Source: Lepiota brunneoincarnata (taxonomy: Eukaryota > Basidiomycota > Agaricomycetes > Agaricales > Agaricaceae). From it: a stretch of DNA of 64,000 nucleotides. The notes beneath the pieces were generated by a model. The model saw only the letters and a list, made by a program, of their open reading frames with translations, had not been told where the DNA came from and made no database searches. Made by a program: the position numbers and the translations under genes. Shown here piece after piece: positions 49,563 through 59,928 of the stretch. The stretch spans positions 1,612,001-1,676,000 of the forward strand of contig JAEBUN010000002.1 in NCBI GenBank assembly GCA_023014365.1. The letters run 5' to 3'. Positions within the stretch are counted from its first letter, which is position 1. Each line of letters opens with the position of its first letter.

Positions 49563-50739
49563 TTAGGCATCAGCAGGCACAGAGGCGGTTGGGGGAGCCG
49601 GGTCAGTGTTATCGGCATCAGTAGGCTTAGCCTCATCAGAAGATTCTTCGGTGGTGGTGTTGACCGCAATCTTGACAGCAATGGGTCTGCCACCGACGTC
49701 CTTGCCTTGAAGTGCCTCGATGGCCTTTTGTTGTGCTTCTTCGCTACCGACATCGACAAAGCCGTACCCTTTGCTTTTCCTGGGCTGACCCCAACGCCTG
49801 CGAACAATGCGAGCGGAGACGACATTAATGCCAGCTTCGGTAAACAATGCAGATAAACCAGCATCGTCGATATTGAACCCGAGATTAGCGACGAAAAGCA
49901 TAGTCTTAGAAGGTTCGCCAACAGGATCCTGACCAACGGGTCGAGGAGGGCGAGGAGCCTTGAACCTGCGACGAGGTTTCCTGGCAGCTGGGGTAGCCTC
50001 GGTGGCTGGATTCTCACCCTCAGTCTCAGGAGCAGGTGCAACGTCGGCGGGCACGGCCTCGGTCCTGACTTTTGACTTGCGCTAGAGGCAAATTTAAGCG
50101 TGAAACCCTTCAGGAGACAAGGAAGACGTACTGCGGGCTTCCTCTTCTTCTTGGGCTTGTTGGCCTCCTCAGTGCCAGAGACAGGAGCGCTTTCAGCTTT
50201 GGGGAGTTCTCCATTGGCTTCCGCCTCTGTGACTTCTCCGGGGACAGCCTTGCCGCCACGCCTGCCGGGTCTCCTTTTGGCTCTGCGTTCCCTCTTCTCA
50301 TTATTCTTCTGATCAGCTGGTTTGGCGATCTCAACGATCACCGGGCGACCATCGAGCTCCTTCTTGTTAAGCACCTCGACGGCATTTTTTGCAGCCTCTT
50401 CGGTAGCCAAAGCGACGAATCCATATCCTGCAGGGCGTTGACCACGCTGAATAACTTGGGCGGACAAACTGAAAGGCATATATGCGTTGTAAATCATAAT
50501 TCAGGGGCTGTGCGATTGAACAACGTACACGTCGTCCTTGACGGGATCAAAGAAAGCCTTCAGCCCTTCATCCGTGGTGGAATACGCGAGATTACCGGCG
50601 AAAACCTGGAGGCAACGTGAGTGGTGGATGGTCAGAATATGAAAAAGGTTACCTTGAAACCGGGGGTCTCCTCGACCTTGTCTTGCGTAGTCGGAGGCAC
50701 GCCATTCTCGATGACTGGGGCGGCTTGGGCGTCAGACAT
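49563..50739 (-). CDS. RNA-binding protein with two RRM domains
   Basis: Four exons give about 340 residues. RRM1 has RNP2 VFAGNLAYSTTDEGLKAFF and RNP1 RPAGYGFVALATEEAAKNAV. A basic linker (RRAKRRPGRRGGK, NKPKKKRKPA, AARKPRRRFKAPRPPRP) looks like a nuclear localisation signal. RRM2 has LFVANLGFNIDDAGLSALF and RNP1 RKSKGYGFVDVGSEEAQQKA. The C-terminus is acidic and Ala/Pro/Thr-rich. Both RNP1 motifs have aromatic residues needed to stack on RNA. The exact orthologue is not certain; fungal proteins of this layout act in RNA processing or nucleolar steps. Start at MSDAQAAPVIENGVPP, whose exon is short and out of frame with the longer open frame on the same strand. Confidence 0.85.
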
Positions 50740-51343
50740 GATGAGCTCGTTGAACTGGTGGGTTTGTAGTTGGGATGAACGGGGATGAACTCGTTGAACC
50801 GGTTTCTTCGTGTCAAACTTGAAGGTTGAGAAAAAATCAAAGATGGGGTGAGAGGGCTTTTATGTGCCCAAACACAACAAAACTTGGCCGGATATGGACA
50901 GTAGTCACCATGGCACTCACAACACACATCTGTTATGTACACGCGAGACGTGTCAGGGCGCCCATCATAGTCCACTTCCTGGCCCAAGGTCATGTAAGAG
51001 CTGCGCAGAGGACTTACTGTAGCGAGGAGGGATGGGATTTTATGTACTTGATCAGGTGTACATACCAATACCAATCATTATGGCTTCCTTGATGGAATAA
51101 TGGAAATGAAAGAATGAAAAAAAAATAGTGGCCACCTCAATGCCGTAAATCCGACTTGACTGGTCTGTGCGCAGCGCCATCGCGGGAAAATCCGAGAGTA
51201 GAAAACAACAGTCGAACCTTGCAAAGCTCCCCACCAACCTTCTCCTCCACCGCTCACGTCCTACGACTTCCGGCCGATCTCGCAGGCCTTTTCACTCTTT
51301 TATTACTCCACTCTTTCCTATACACGCCCATCTACACTTCGAT
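50740..51343. promoter_or_regulatory. Divergent promoter between the RRM protein and GH128
   Basis: About 600 bp separating two divergent starts. The part next to the GH128 ATG is pyrimidine-rich, as in many fungal leaders. No specific operator was recognised. Confidence 0.4.
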
Positions 51344-52621
51344 ATGGCCGTTGTCAAGTTACTCAACCTCCTAGCCATCTCCTGTCTTGCCATCATCGCT
51401 TCCTATGGCCCTGTACCTGTCGCAGCAGTATCTGTTTCCAACCAACATATGCAGCGTAGCAGCCTCCACCATGCGATGATTAAAAGGAAGCGTGCTGGAA
51501 CTTCAAAGCGTTGCAAACATCGTTCTTCCACCACTCCCCCAGCGAAGGCGACTACGTATGCTCAACCTGCTCCTACCAAATCCAGCTCGGGTGGCAACAA
51601 CGGTGGCAATGACGACGATAACAACAACAACAACAACAATGACAATGACAACAACAACAACGGTGGGAACTCGGGTAGCTCAGGTGGTGCCAAGGTTGGT
51701 ATTGCTTGGCCCGAGGGCAATAACGTTCCCCTCAAGAGGTTCAAGGCCCCTAAAGTTAGCAAGTACGTCCTTAATGTTTGATTCTTGACGATTTCTTACT
51801 TTGATATTCCCCTCAGATACTACACTTGGAGTCCGTGGAGCGTCTCAGACTCCGGCGGTATGGAATTTTGCCCTATGTTGTGGGGTCACAAGCAAATTGG
51901 TGACTTCACCAAACTTGTCAAACCCGGTTACGCGAAATGTGTCATGGGCCCTAATGAGTATGTATCCCAATGAGCCATGAATGAATATTTCACCAATCAC
52001 TTGTTTTCAGGCCTGATCAGTCGCGCCAGGCGAACATGTCCCCCGGAGAAGCCGTAAATCTTTGGTGGAAATACATTGATGGTCTTTCGAAACAAGGCTA
52101 CCAGACTATTTCTCCGGCTACCACTTCCTCTCCCCAAGGCAAGCAGTGGATGAAAGACTTCTTCGCAAGCTGCCAAGGCTGCCATGTAAGTAGTTTGATT
52201 TTTTTTAGCTGTCCTAAAAAGGATTCAAGCCCCTGAAATAGGTGGATGCTGTTGCGCTTCACTGGTACGGTACGGATGCTCAGGAATTCATCAAATATGT
52301 CGAGGACTTCTACAACACTTTCAAAAAGCCTATCTGGGTTACTGAGTACGCCTGCCAAGACTTTGGTCCTAAGCATACCAAGTGCTCCTCGGAACAAGTC
52401 ACTCAGTTTATGAAGACTGTTACAAACTGGATGGACAATACTTGGTATGTTCAGCAATATTTCGCGTTTGGTGAGTCTTTTATTGGTCGTCTGTGAATGT
52501 GACTTGTTGATCATGACAACCAGGCGCTATGCGTGACATGAGCAACGTCGAGGACGTGAACCGACTCATGACCCCTGCCGGTTGGTTAACGTCACTCGGT
52601 CTGCAATACATTGGAAAATGA
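51344..52621 (+). CDS. Secreted GH128 beta-1,3-glucanase-like protein
   Basis: Five exons give about 345 residues. The N-terminus MAVVKLLNLLAISCLAIIAS is a signal peptide. A basic and Ser/Thr-rich stretch leads into an Asn/Asp/Gly-rich linker of about 45 residues before the catalytic barrel. GH128 landmarks are VGIAWPEGN, YYTWSPWS, EFCPMLWG, the acid/base motif CVMGPNEPDQSRQANMSP, DAVALHWYGTDAQEFIKYV and the nucleophile in PIWVTEYACQDF. Characterised GH128 enzymes cut beta-1,3-glucan of the fungal cell wall or of (1,3)-linked plant polymers. An intron splits the catalytic motif right after the glutamate codon's second base. Cys residues are plentiful, fitting secretion. Confidence 0.9.
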
Positions 52622-52793
52622 GGATTTCCATCTACTGAGATTCAATACCACCTATATACCCATTATTACTCTTCATCCCTGGACGGATAGAGTTTCCACG
52701 TCCGCATTCGATACCGGTTGTCTATTTGTAGCCGATTCCTGTTGAATCTGATATATACTTGCTGAGCAGTTTTGAGTTATAATTATCTTGACA

Positions 52794-54011
52794 ATGGTCA
52801 AACATCTACCTCCTTCGATTAAGCATTTGTTGGCCCTACGAAACCCCTTCTCCCATCCAAGTCCCCCACTCCCACAACTCAGCCAAGTATTCCGCAAGAC
52901 TTTCCAGGAGGCGCAGTTACAAAGAGCGGAAAGTGCATGGCTCGTCCTGACCGTACGTCGTTTGTTCTCGTGGCGATGACACGTTTCGACGGTGAATTCC
53001 CAGACGTGCACACTGCTCACGGCCAACCGACCTTCAGCGGTGGGGCATTTATACCGCTTCGCAACGCGTGGCAATGAAGAGAATGGCGGTCCCAAAAATC
53101 ATTTCCATGTACCGAGTGCAGTAAACAAAGCGGCTCTCATGCGGGAATCCGCCCTCAAGAGTGTCATCTTCGTGGGGGTACCCCGAGTGTGTGATTTCTG
53201 TTCCATTTCCCATAACCAATCCTGTCTCAAGGATATTTCAGGTCATTCTTTCCCTCGCCGCACTACGTGAGGCGCTGGACGACGAAGTAAAGCAAGCCTT
53301 GAGAACTCACTCACGCAGGTTCGTATCTCCCGTTGGCCAAGTTTTGCCGCGGTATATCAGCACTCGATGGTTCTGAAATCTAACTACCTGCTCATTAGGG
53401 CCGCAACCTCCGAGAACATCGAATCTACCGTGAAGCGGGGAAGGGCTCTCTGGGACTCGATCTATGCGCCCCACGCAGATAAACTCCACAACAAGCTGGG
53501 GTCCTACCATCCGGATTTTACCTGTGCGTACACGTTTCCAGTGGCCTGATACTCTTTTTTTCCCAATCGGAGCATCCCCAGAAGACTTTGTCTTCCAGCC
53601 GATCTAAGTTTTATGCCCCACTTGTCTAGTTTGCTTTTCCAAGCATCTTGCTGATCCTCTTGAACAGCTTTCATCATCCAAAGTTATGGTGCGGTCCTTG
53701 CACCCATGTCAGGGAAAACCAGGACGTATTTCGAAGAGAGCAATTTAGAAGATCCCGATCAAGGCAACCTCAGCCGAGCGTTGGGTTCTGTTGTCGGAAT
53801 TGCAACACTCCGCTCGGAGGGAAGGGTCGGACCTCAGCTGACGAGCCATGTGTTCGGATTACTGAAGGCCCGATATACGAAGGGGCAGAATGAAGAGGAT
53901 GCGTGGCTTTCTGGCGACGAGGGAACTGAATGGGTCATTCGAACCGTGGATGAGATTCTCGATGTTGTCTCATCAGAAGGGAAGGAGGACCACGTTCAAG
54001 CGAAATTATGA
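52794..54011 (+). CDS. AhpD/carboxymuconolactone-decarboxylase-like protein (tentative)
   Basis: Five exons give about 310 residues. Sequence landmarks are FRKTFQEAQLQRAESAWLVL, CTLLTANRPSAVGHLYRFAT, SALKSVIFVGVPRVILSLAA, RALWDSIYAPHADKLHNKLG and IIQSYGAVLAPM. The all-helical pattern with a short loop between two conserved helix pairs, and the VGVPRV turn, resemble fungal proteins of the CMD/AhpD superfamily. The CxxC pair of active AhpD is not visible, so a peroxidase role is unlikely. No signal peptide or membrane helix is present. Name is tentative; a profile search against PF02627 would settle it. The gene follows GH128 on the same strand with 170 bp between. Confidence 0.6.
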
Positions 54012-54398
54012 AGCGAGCATGGGTCGGGTGACCTTTACCTCCTGGCAAGATGTACCTGTAATCGAATTGCAGCGTGTCCTGATTTCAACTGAGCTACGCC
54101 TCACCTCCATCCCACGTGAGACCAGATTGCGCTATCTGAGATAAACCCTTCACACTATCGATGACAAGAGTCATCAGGGTTATTTTGAGTGTTCTGGTGT
54201 GCACATTATAATCCCCGACTGGAGAGTTCGAATAACGTCATTCATTTCATGAAAGAATCTTTGACCCATGATGAATACACTACAACTATCATACAAAAAG
54301 TCCAATGTGATGCAATGTAGTGAGGCCGGGGAAGGGGAGGGGGGGGGACCCTGCTCGCAGGAGCCCGAGTGATCAGAACTTTATTTTATTTTATTTTG
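54012..54398. other. Convergent spacer with G-rich run
   Basis: About 390 bp between two convergent stops, with a G-rich run near 54330-54348 and T-rich TTATT repeats near 54380-54398 next to the DUF6593 stop. Confidence 0.45.
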
Positions 54399-55233
54399 TT
54401 ACAGGTTCCAAGTCGCACAAAACCGGAACAGCATGGCAGTAACGGTGACCGTGTCCATGATGGGTGGATGCATCTTTTCACCGAGTCAGCTTTTCAACTC
54501 TGCATGCTTTTACCCGTGCCATGCACTCACCACCGTGCCAGCACCCGCGGACCGGACGAAATGAAGTTCACCATACACGTCACCTATTTGGTAGCGCGTT
54601 GGGCGCGTTGGACGGAAAAATGCAATAACGACACCGTTCGCATCTTGCAGCTGAAACGGGGGCGTTTCAGGACCATCTGAAGAGGCACGAGCTGCGGCTG
54701 GGATCCAGACGCACCAGAATATCCGCGTTCGTGGGGCTAGGACGCCACCGATATTGCAGGCCGTCTGGGCCATTGAAAACTCGAGTACCCTGCTCATGTC
54801 ATGAACCTGAGGACATGCGCATACCATCAGTTCGAAGCCACGTACGTAGGTTCGAGGGTCCGGTCGGACAAGATCTGACATAGGAAGCGTATTCTAAAAT
54901 ACGTAACCTTGAGCGTCCTGGGAGTCATTCGGAGGGTGGCATGGGACAGCTGACCTTCCCGATCACAATACGACCGAGACCGCCATTCGCTGCCCATTCC
55001 AGCTTCGCAACTCGATCTTCCTTGTTGGGGCGAATGGCTCGCCAGAGGGTTGTAACACTCTGGCCATTGGGTGCGACAGTCGTCTGGAAGACGAGGTTCA
55101 GAGCCCTGAAGACAAGGTGGCGGCAATAGGAACTAACCTGGAACCGGTAGAGGACGCCCCAAGAGTTGAACAACTGGCTCTCTCGGGGGTCTTGGTTGGT
55201 CCAGGAAAGAATATCATTAGAAGCCGCAGACAT
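54399..55233 (-). CDS. DUF6593 protein
   Basis: Six exons are needed; none of the individual open frames shows the family. Spliced, the product reads NSWGVLYRFQTTVAPNGQ, EDRVAKLEWAANGGLGRIVI, MSDLVRPDPRTYGTRVFN, GPDGLQYRWRPSPTNADI, LLQDANGVVIAFFRP and the end PIMDTVTVTAMLFRF. The order, a beta-rich N-terminus, the F(x)GPDGxxYRW motif, the DxxGxVIAxF strand and a final hydrophobic helix, fits the basidiomycete-enriched DUF6593 family. Function is unknown; members are often expanded in Agaricomycetes. Total length about 180 residues. The next gene upstream on the same strand may be part of the same lineage-specific set. Confidence 0.75.
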
Positions 55234-55403
55234 CGTTGTGAATGAGAGGTATCAGTGAAGTTGAGATGCTGCCGGAAGGTTGACAATGTTCTTGCTTATA
55301 TACCGAGAGAATTAGAGAATGAACAAGTTTTTACATTGATTGATGATTCGGCCAAAAGATCGGGAACGTGCACATATGGCAACAAAACAAAGATGCAGAC
55401 GCT

Positions 55404-55970
55404 TCAAAACGTGTCGACATAGAAGTCAAGGGTTCCAGCCGCCTTGTCTTGTGGAGCAATGCTCCGATTATGAACTGAGTAGATAGGTGATCGAGAAGCG
55501 TGAGCCCCATAAGCGCCAGAAGGATGGACTTGGATTCGGTTTGGTGTCACGAGAAGGCCGTTCCACCGTTTTCCATAAAATTTCGTCCGCTCATAGACCG
55601 TCATGGAAGGGAAGAAAGCCGGCGAGACAAATTCGACCCCAACATGATTCCATGGCTTGATTGATTGGCCGTGAAATCGTACACGAGGTGTCCCACTTTG
55701 GAAAGCCGCGAGGCAGTAGATCTTAAAGCCAAGTGCCAGGCCTCCAACGTGTAACCTGCATCCGGGGTTCGGGTCAGCATGCCTACATCGTGTTGGGTAT
55801 ACTGTTCCCGGCCGAGGGGCACGGGAGATAAGGAAGATTTGAAGAACGCCTAAAGTTTGAGAGGGATTGTGCATAAAATGAAAATATATACTTAGATCTT
55901 GTTCAAAGTGAATAAGGTTTGGCGCCAAGGGTCCCCTGGGCTTGTCGATCAGCTGAGATGAAATTTCCAT
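55404..55970 (-). CDS. Unknown small protein
   Basis: A single open frame of 188 codons starting MEISSQLIDKPRGPLAPN; a 42-nt GT-AG intron near 55848-55890 is possible but optional because it keeps the frame. The rest includes CRLHVGGLALGFKIYCLAAF, VGVEFVSPAFFPSMTVYERT and ends AAGTLDFYVDTF. The pattern suggests beta strands. I recognise no family, signal peptide or membrane helix. Because its neighbour is DUF6593, a diverged relative is possible, yet its GPDG-like motif is absent. An alternative frame (55601-55822) also looks protein-like, so the model needs transcript data. Confidence 0.5.
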   Translation of the reverse strand: MEISSQLIDKPRGPLAPNLIHFEQDLSIYFHFMHNPSQTLGVLQIFLISRAPRPGTVYPTRCRHADPNPGCRLHVGGLALGFKIYCLAAFQSGTPRVRFHGQSIKPWNHVGVEFVSPAFFPSMTVYERTKFYGKRWNGLLVTPNRIQVHPSGAYGAHASRSPIYSVHNRSIAPQDKAAGTLDFYVDTF

Positions 55971-56236
55971 TCAGATTGTTTATTGGCCTCGACTAACACC
56001 TGTCTAGGGAACAATGACATCTAAGCGGTGTATAGGTGGCTTCAAGGAAGAAAAGATGACCAAGCAACCCGCGAACCTTCCGCGACTTGTGAGTTGGTTG
56101 GGCACTAGAGCTTCAAGATACAGGGAGCGTTCCAGAGAGGAATGATGGAAATCACTGTAGCCAATTAAAGAAGCAACATATGAGAATACCGGCGGAAAAC
56201 GCAAGAGTAATAACTCACAAATCCCCCAACGCATTT

Positions 56237-56749
56237 TCACGGCACTACTTGGATCCCTAGACTCCGTGCACTGCCAACGATCATCCTTGCCACCGATTCT
56301 AGTGGTAGGTGCTTCATATGCTTGTCCGAAGCCTTGATCTTCGCAATTTCGTACACATGTTTCAGGCTGATAGTGCCCGTGACTTCGTGGCCTGGCCGAC
56401 CCGTGCCTTTTTCAATGCCCGCAGCCTTTTTCAAGAAATAAGTTGCAGGTGGCGTTTTGGTGACAAAGGTGAACGATCGGTCAGGCTGCACCGTGATTAG
56501 GGTGGGTGTCGGCACGCCAGGTTCAATATGTGCAGTTCTCGCATTAAACTCCTTGCAGAAGTCCATAGATTTGACACCACGGGCACCGAGAGCTGGTCCA
56601 ACAGGAGGAGTAGGTGCTGCCTTGCCTGCAGGAATCAGCAAGCGCTGTCCACGGTGTGGGTCAGAGTTTTGCCTGGTATTATAGGGGCCATATCGAGCAT
56701 AAATGCTTACCACGACTTGTGCCTTGGCCTTTGCAGCAGCCTTGGACAT
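56237..56749 (-). CDS. Mitochondrial ribosomal protein uL11m
   Basis: Two exons. [13 protein letters not shown] begins the protein without a long presequence. The core shows [59 protein letters not shown] and [20 protein letters not shown]. It is the L11 protein of the large mitochondrial subunit GTPase-associated centre, with about 150 residues as expected. The upstream in-frame open sequence begins with GTG only, so the ATG at 56749 is the start. Its promoter, about 170 bp, is shared with the divergent aminopeptidase gene. Confidence 0.94.
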   Translation of the reverse strand: MSKAAAKAKAQVVVSIYARYGPYNTRQNSDPHRGQRLLIPAGKAAPTPPVGPALGARGVKSMDFCKEFNARTAHIEPGVPTPTLITVQPDRSFTFVTKTPPATYFLKKAAGIEKGTGRPGHEVTGTISLKHVYEIAKIKASDKHMKHLPLESVARMIVGSARSLGIQVVP

Positions 56750-56916
56750 GGCTTCGGAGGGAGAGCGTGTGGAAAGTGAGGATGAGTACGTCCAACACAC
56801 ACAGAGGAGAAGGGAACCGAAATTCCGCGCCGGATCAGGTGACCTGTTGATGTCGTCGCACGTGGTGCTGGTCTCCCCAAATGAGACCGTTCGGTTGCGC
56901 TTGGTTGGTTGCCCTC

Positions 56917-59035
56917 ATGAAGTCCTTCACCAGTCTCTTTACTCTGCTCGCTCTTGCAACCTCGGGGACGGTTGCAGTATCCTATGGGGACCAGTCTGTC
57001 TTCGCAACGCATCCCGGTTTTGATCTTGACCTCAATGCTCGGCGCCTCGTTGAACTCGAGGGACACCAGCGCATCTGGATGACCGAACTTGAGAAGGTGT
57101 GCTTGGTTTTGCCTCTGTCACACTGTACATCATGTTTACAAATGAAAAGATCCAGGCCAAGGCCCGCGGTGTCAAGTTCTTTGATGTGTATGACCTATCA
57201 CTGATGTCCACGTTCGGTTCTCATTGTCCTCCCAGCACAGATACCCAAGATTTGGGAACTTCTGTCCGTTTTAGAGCACACAGACGTGAGTTTCTCTACT
57301 CGTGCCGACGCGATTGTTCATATAATGTTATTACAGCTTCTTATCCCCTCCCGAACGCCACAGACAAGATTAGACCTATTCTGAAGACCCTGTCTACCAA
57401 AGGACCTCGAGAAAACCTCGAGAAATTTTCAAGCTTCCGTACAAGACGTAAGACTTATCGGTCTGTTGCATGCGGATATCTCATCTATGACTTCAGATTA
57501 TCGCAGTGAAGTAATGATCTCGATGCTACTTCCAGTATTGCACCCCTTGACCATGTTGCCAGACCGGTAGAGAGAGTCAGCGGTGGCTTCTTTCCAAGAT
57601 CCATGAGGTATTAATGTCCCGGTTTGTATTTGGAGTCGGGCGTATCTAAAGTCCTATGGTATCGCCAGATTACCTTGAAGTATGCTTCCCAGTCTCTACG
57701 AAACCTCATCACCCTTTCCGAATTTCCTCATTCATGGGGTCAGAACACCATTGTGCGTGAGGCCAGATCCCAGACTTTAGCCCACTAAAAACGTTTGCCC
57801 TAGATTGCACGAATTAATGGCTCGTCTACAGAGGACGATCGTGTCGTCGTGATTGGGGCTCACCAAGATAGGTATGAGTCTAGGCATGTATTGGAAGCGC
57901 GCACCTGATGTCTCGTGTCAGCACCAACATATGGCCTTTCCTCCCGGCTCCCGGTGAGTTTGCTTTGTCACTTACCCCATAAACCCTGACTCTGAATCTA
58001 TTCATCAAGGTGCCGATGGTGTGTGATCTGAATTTCTGCTGTTTGCCGGCGCTCAACTCGGACTGAAGACGATGGGTCCGGAACCGTCACTATTCTCGAA
58101 GCTTATCGTGCCCTCATTGCTGCTGATTTCCATCCTATCCGCACGGTGGAATTCCACTGGTACTCGGCTGAGGTATGTACGCGACCTAAGTTCTCCCTTT
58201 ACAAGACAACTACACTCACAATACTCCAGGAAGGAGGGCTTCTGGGCTCGCAAGCTGTTGCCCGACACTACGAGGCGAACGGCGCCCATGTTTTGGCTAT
58301 GAGCCAGGTAAGCCACTGGTTCCATTAATTGAGATATGGAAGCTAACGCCGAAGTAGTTTGATATGACTGCTTGGGTTAAGGTATGACCATCTCGTGATG
58401 ATGAACCTTTTGCTTGCTAATCCAAACCGGGGACAGCGCGGCACCCGTGAAGAAGTCGGAATAATTACCGATTATGTGGATCCTGAGTGCGTTCATCTTG
58501 ATTGCCTCTTTTTACCCTCTGTCACTTACTTTGAAGTCAGCCTAACTAGGTTCAACATTGACCTTGTTGAGACCTATCTGGACATCCCATTTGTTCAGGT
58601 AAGGATGGTGCACCTCTTTTTCGTCTGATCGAATACAAATGAACAATGCATATACAGACCAAATGCGGCTATGCATGTAGTGATCAGTGAGTACTTTTGG
58701 TCTTGTTCCTGCCGCGGACCTGTGAACAACATAATCATCTAGTGCCTCGTGGGGAAAGGCTGGCTATCCTTCCACCTTTACCATTGGTAAGCTACCCTGT
58801 GATGTCACCTGCTGGTACCTGACGGGTTTACAGAAAGCTCTTTTGAAAATTCGAACAAGAACATTCATTCTGCCAACGAGTAAGCCTTTCTGGCCAACTT
58901 TGGGCGATTGTCCACTAATTTCCACCAAGTCGAATCGATATATCGGATGAATTTAGTTTCTCTCACATGTTGGAGTTCTCTAAACTTGCGGTCGCTTTCG
59001 CAGTGGAGCTGGGTGGGTGGACCGAATCGAAGTAA
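56917..59035 (+). CDS. Secreted M28 leucyl aminopeptidase
   Basis: About sixteen exons, roughly 390 residues. A signal peptide ([18 protein letters not shown]) and a propeptide with LRV-like sequence precede the catalytic domain. Metal ligands are visible in [10 protein letters not shown] (His), [19 protein letters not shown] (Asp), [18 protein letters not shown] (catalytic and ligand Glu), MSQFDMTAW (Asp) and [20 protein letters not shown] (His). This is the M28E set for two zinc ions, cleaving N-terminal residues from peptides outside the cell. The ATG at 56917 is preferred over one at 56881 because it starts the hydrophobic signal. Many exons are tiny (15-60 nt), so single exon edges may be off. 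It is followed by the Rcf2-like gene on the same strand. Confidence 0.88.
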
Positions 59036-59194
59036 GCTTGAGGTTCATGCCAGATACCTGTTGGATACCATTGTTATCAGTGTGTTGCCCGGAATCGGGC
59101 TTCAGATATAATTGATTGTGATGTTCGTTGATTGAGCAACAATCATAAACAAACCGGATCGATTGCCCTGTCCCTATGACCGGGAATGTTGCTC

Positions 59195-59792
59195 ATGTCA
59201 AGCCGTACTCGCTACCGGGAAGATGTCGAGAAAGCATACGAAATCCAATCTAGAGCTGGAATAGAGGTTTGTTCATTCTCTTCCAATAATTCCCTAGACT
59301 GCGAAATGGTGAATGGTCCGTTGGCGGTTTCTGTTCAAGGGTGCGCTCAGAGGGATGGCCGTTGGCACCGGGATGGCTATTCTTGCGCACTATACATGGC
59401 CTTTGTTCAGGTATGTACTCACGTCAGTGTTTATGACACCAGCTTCACCACGTTTGTTTGTGCTATAGGAGGCAAACGCTCGCTTTCAAAGCGTTCTTGA
59501 TATCAGGGTGTATGTATTTTGCCCCAACCTCCGCTGAAGTTTTCTGACCCGTTCGCCTCAAAATATAGTCACTATCTCCGGTCTCGTTTTCAGTGCAGAG
59601 AACGCACTTTTAGCACACGAAGCCGCTCGTCGTAGAGAGGAAAACGTCATCCGTAGAGAGGCTCGTCGCGACCTAGCACGACAAGGCCTTGTAGGCACCG
59701 AAACTGAGATCGCGAAATGGAAGGCAGCCCGCCTCGGGGACAATTCATTGGGTTATAGAGATGATAATTCACGGACCGATGAGCACCGATAG
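59195..59792 (+). CDS. Rcf2/HIG1-like mitochondrial membrane protein (tentative)
   Basis: Four exons splice to about 140 residues: MSSRTRYREDVEKAYEIQSR, then EGALRGMAVGTGMAILAHYT, RRQTLAFKAFLIS and GLVFSAENALLAHEAARRRE, followed by a charged helix VIRREARRDLARQGLVG and EIAKWKAARLG. Two short membrane segments joined by a basic loop and a charged tail resemble the N-terminal part of fungal Rcf2-type (HIG1-related) respiratory supercomplex factors. The open frames do not show this because introns change the phase. I am fairly sure that the gene is real, less sure of the family. Confidence 0.55.
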
Positions 59793-59928
59793 ATACATCT
59801 CGTGCTAACTATCTACTACTTCAAGCGAACTGATTCGGATACCTGTTAATGTGCAGTCCATGTTTCAAGAACACAATACAACCGAAAAAGGAAGAGACAG
59901 CGGTATTAAATTTCTAATCTGTTCGAAG

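Noticed and set aside
54510..54881. Long minus-strand frame in the DUF6593 gene taken as one exon
   Set aside because: The family motif GPDGLQYRW lies in another frame; splicing two introns gives the proper DUF6593 pattern.
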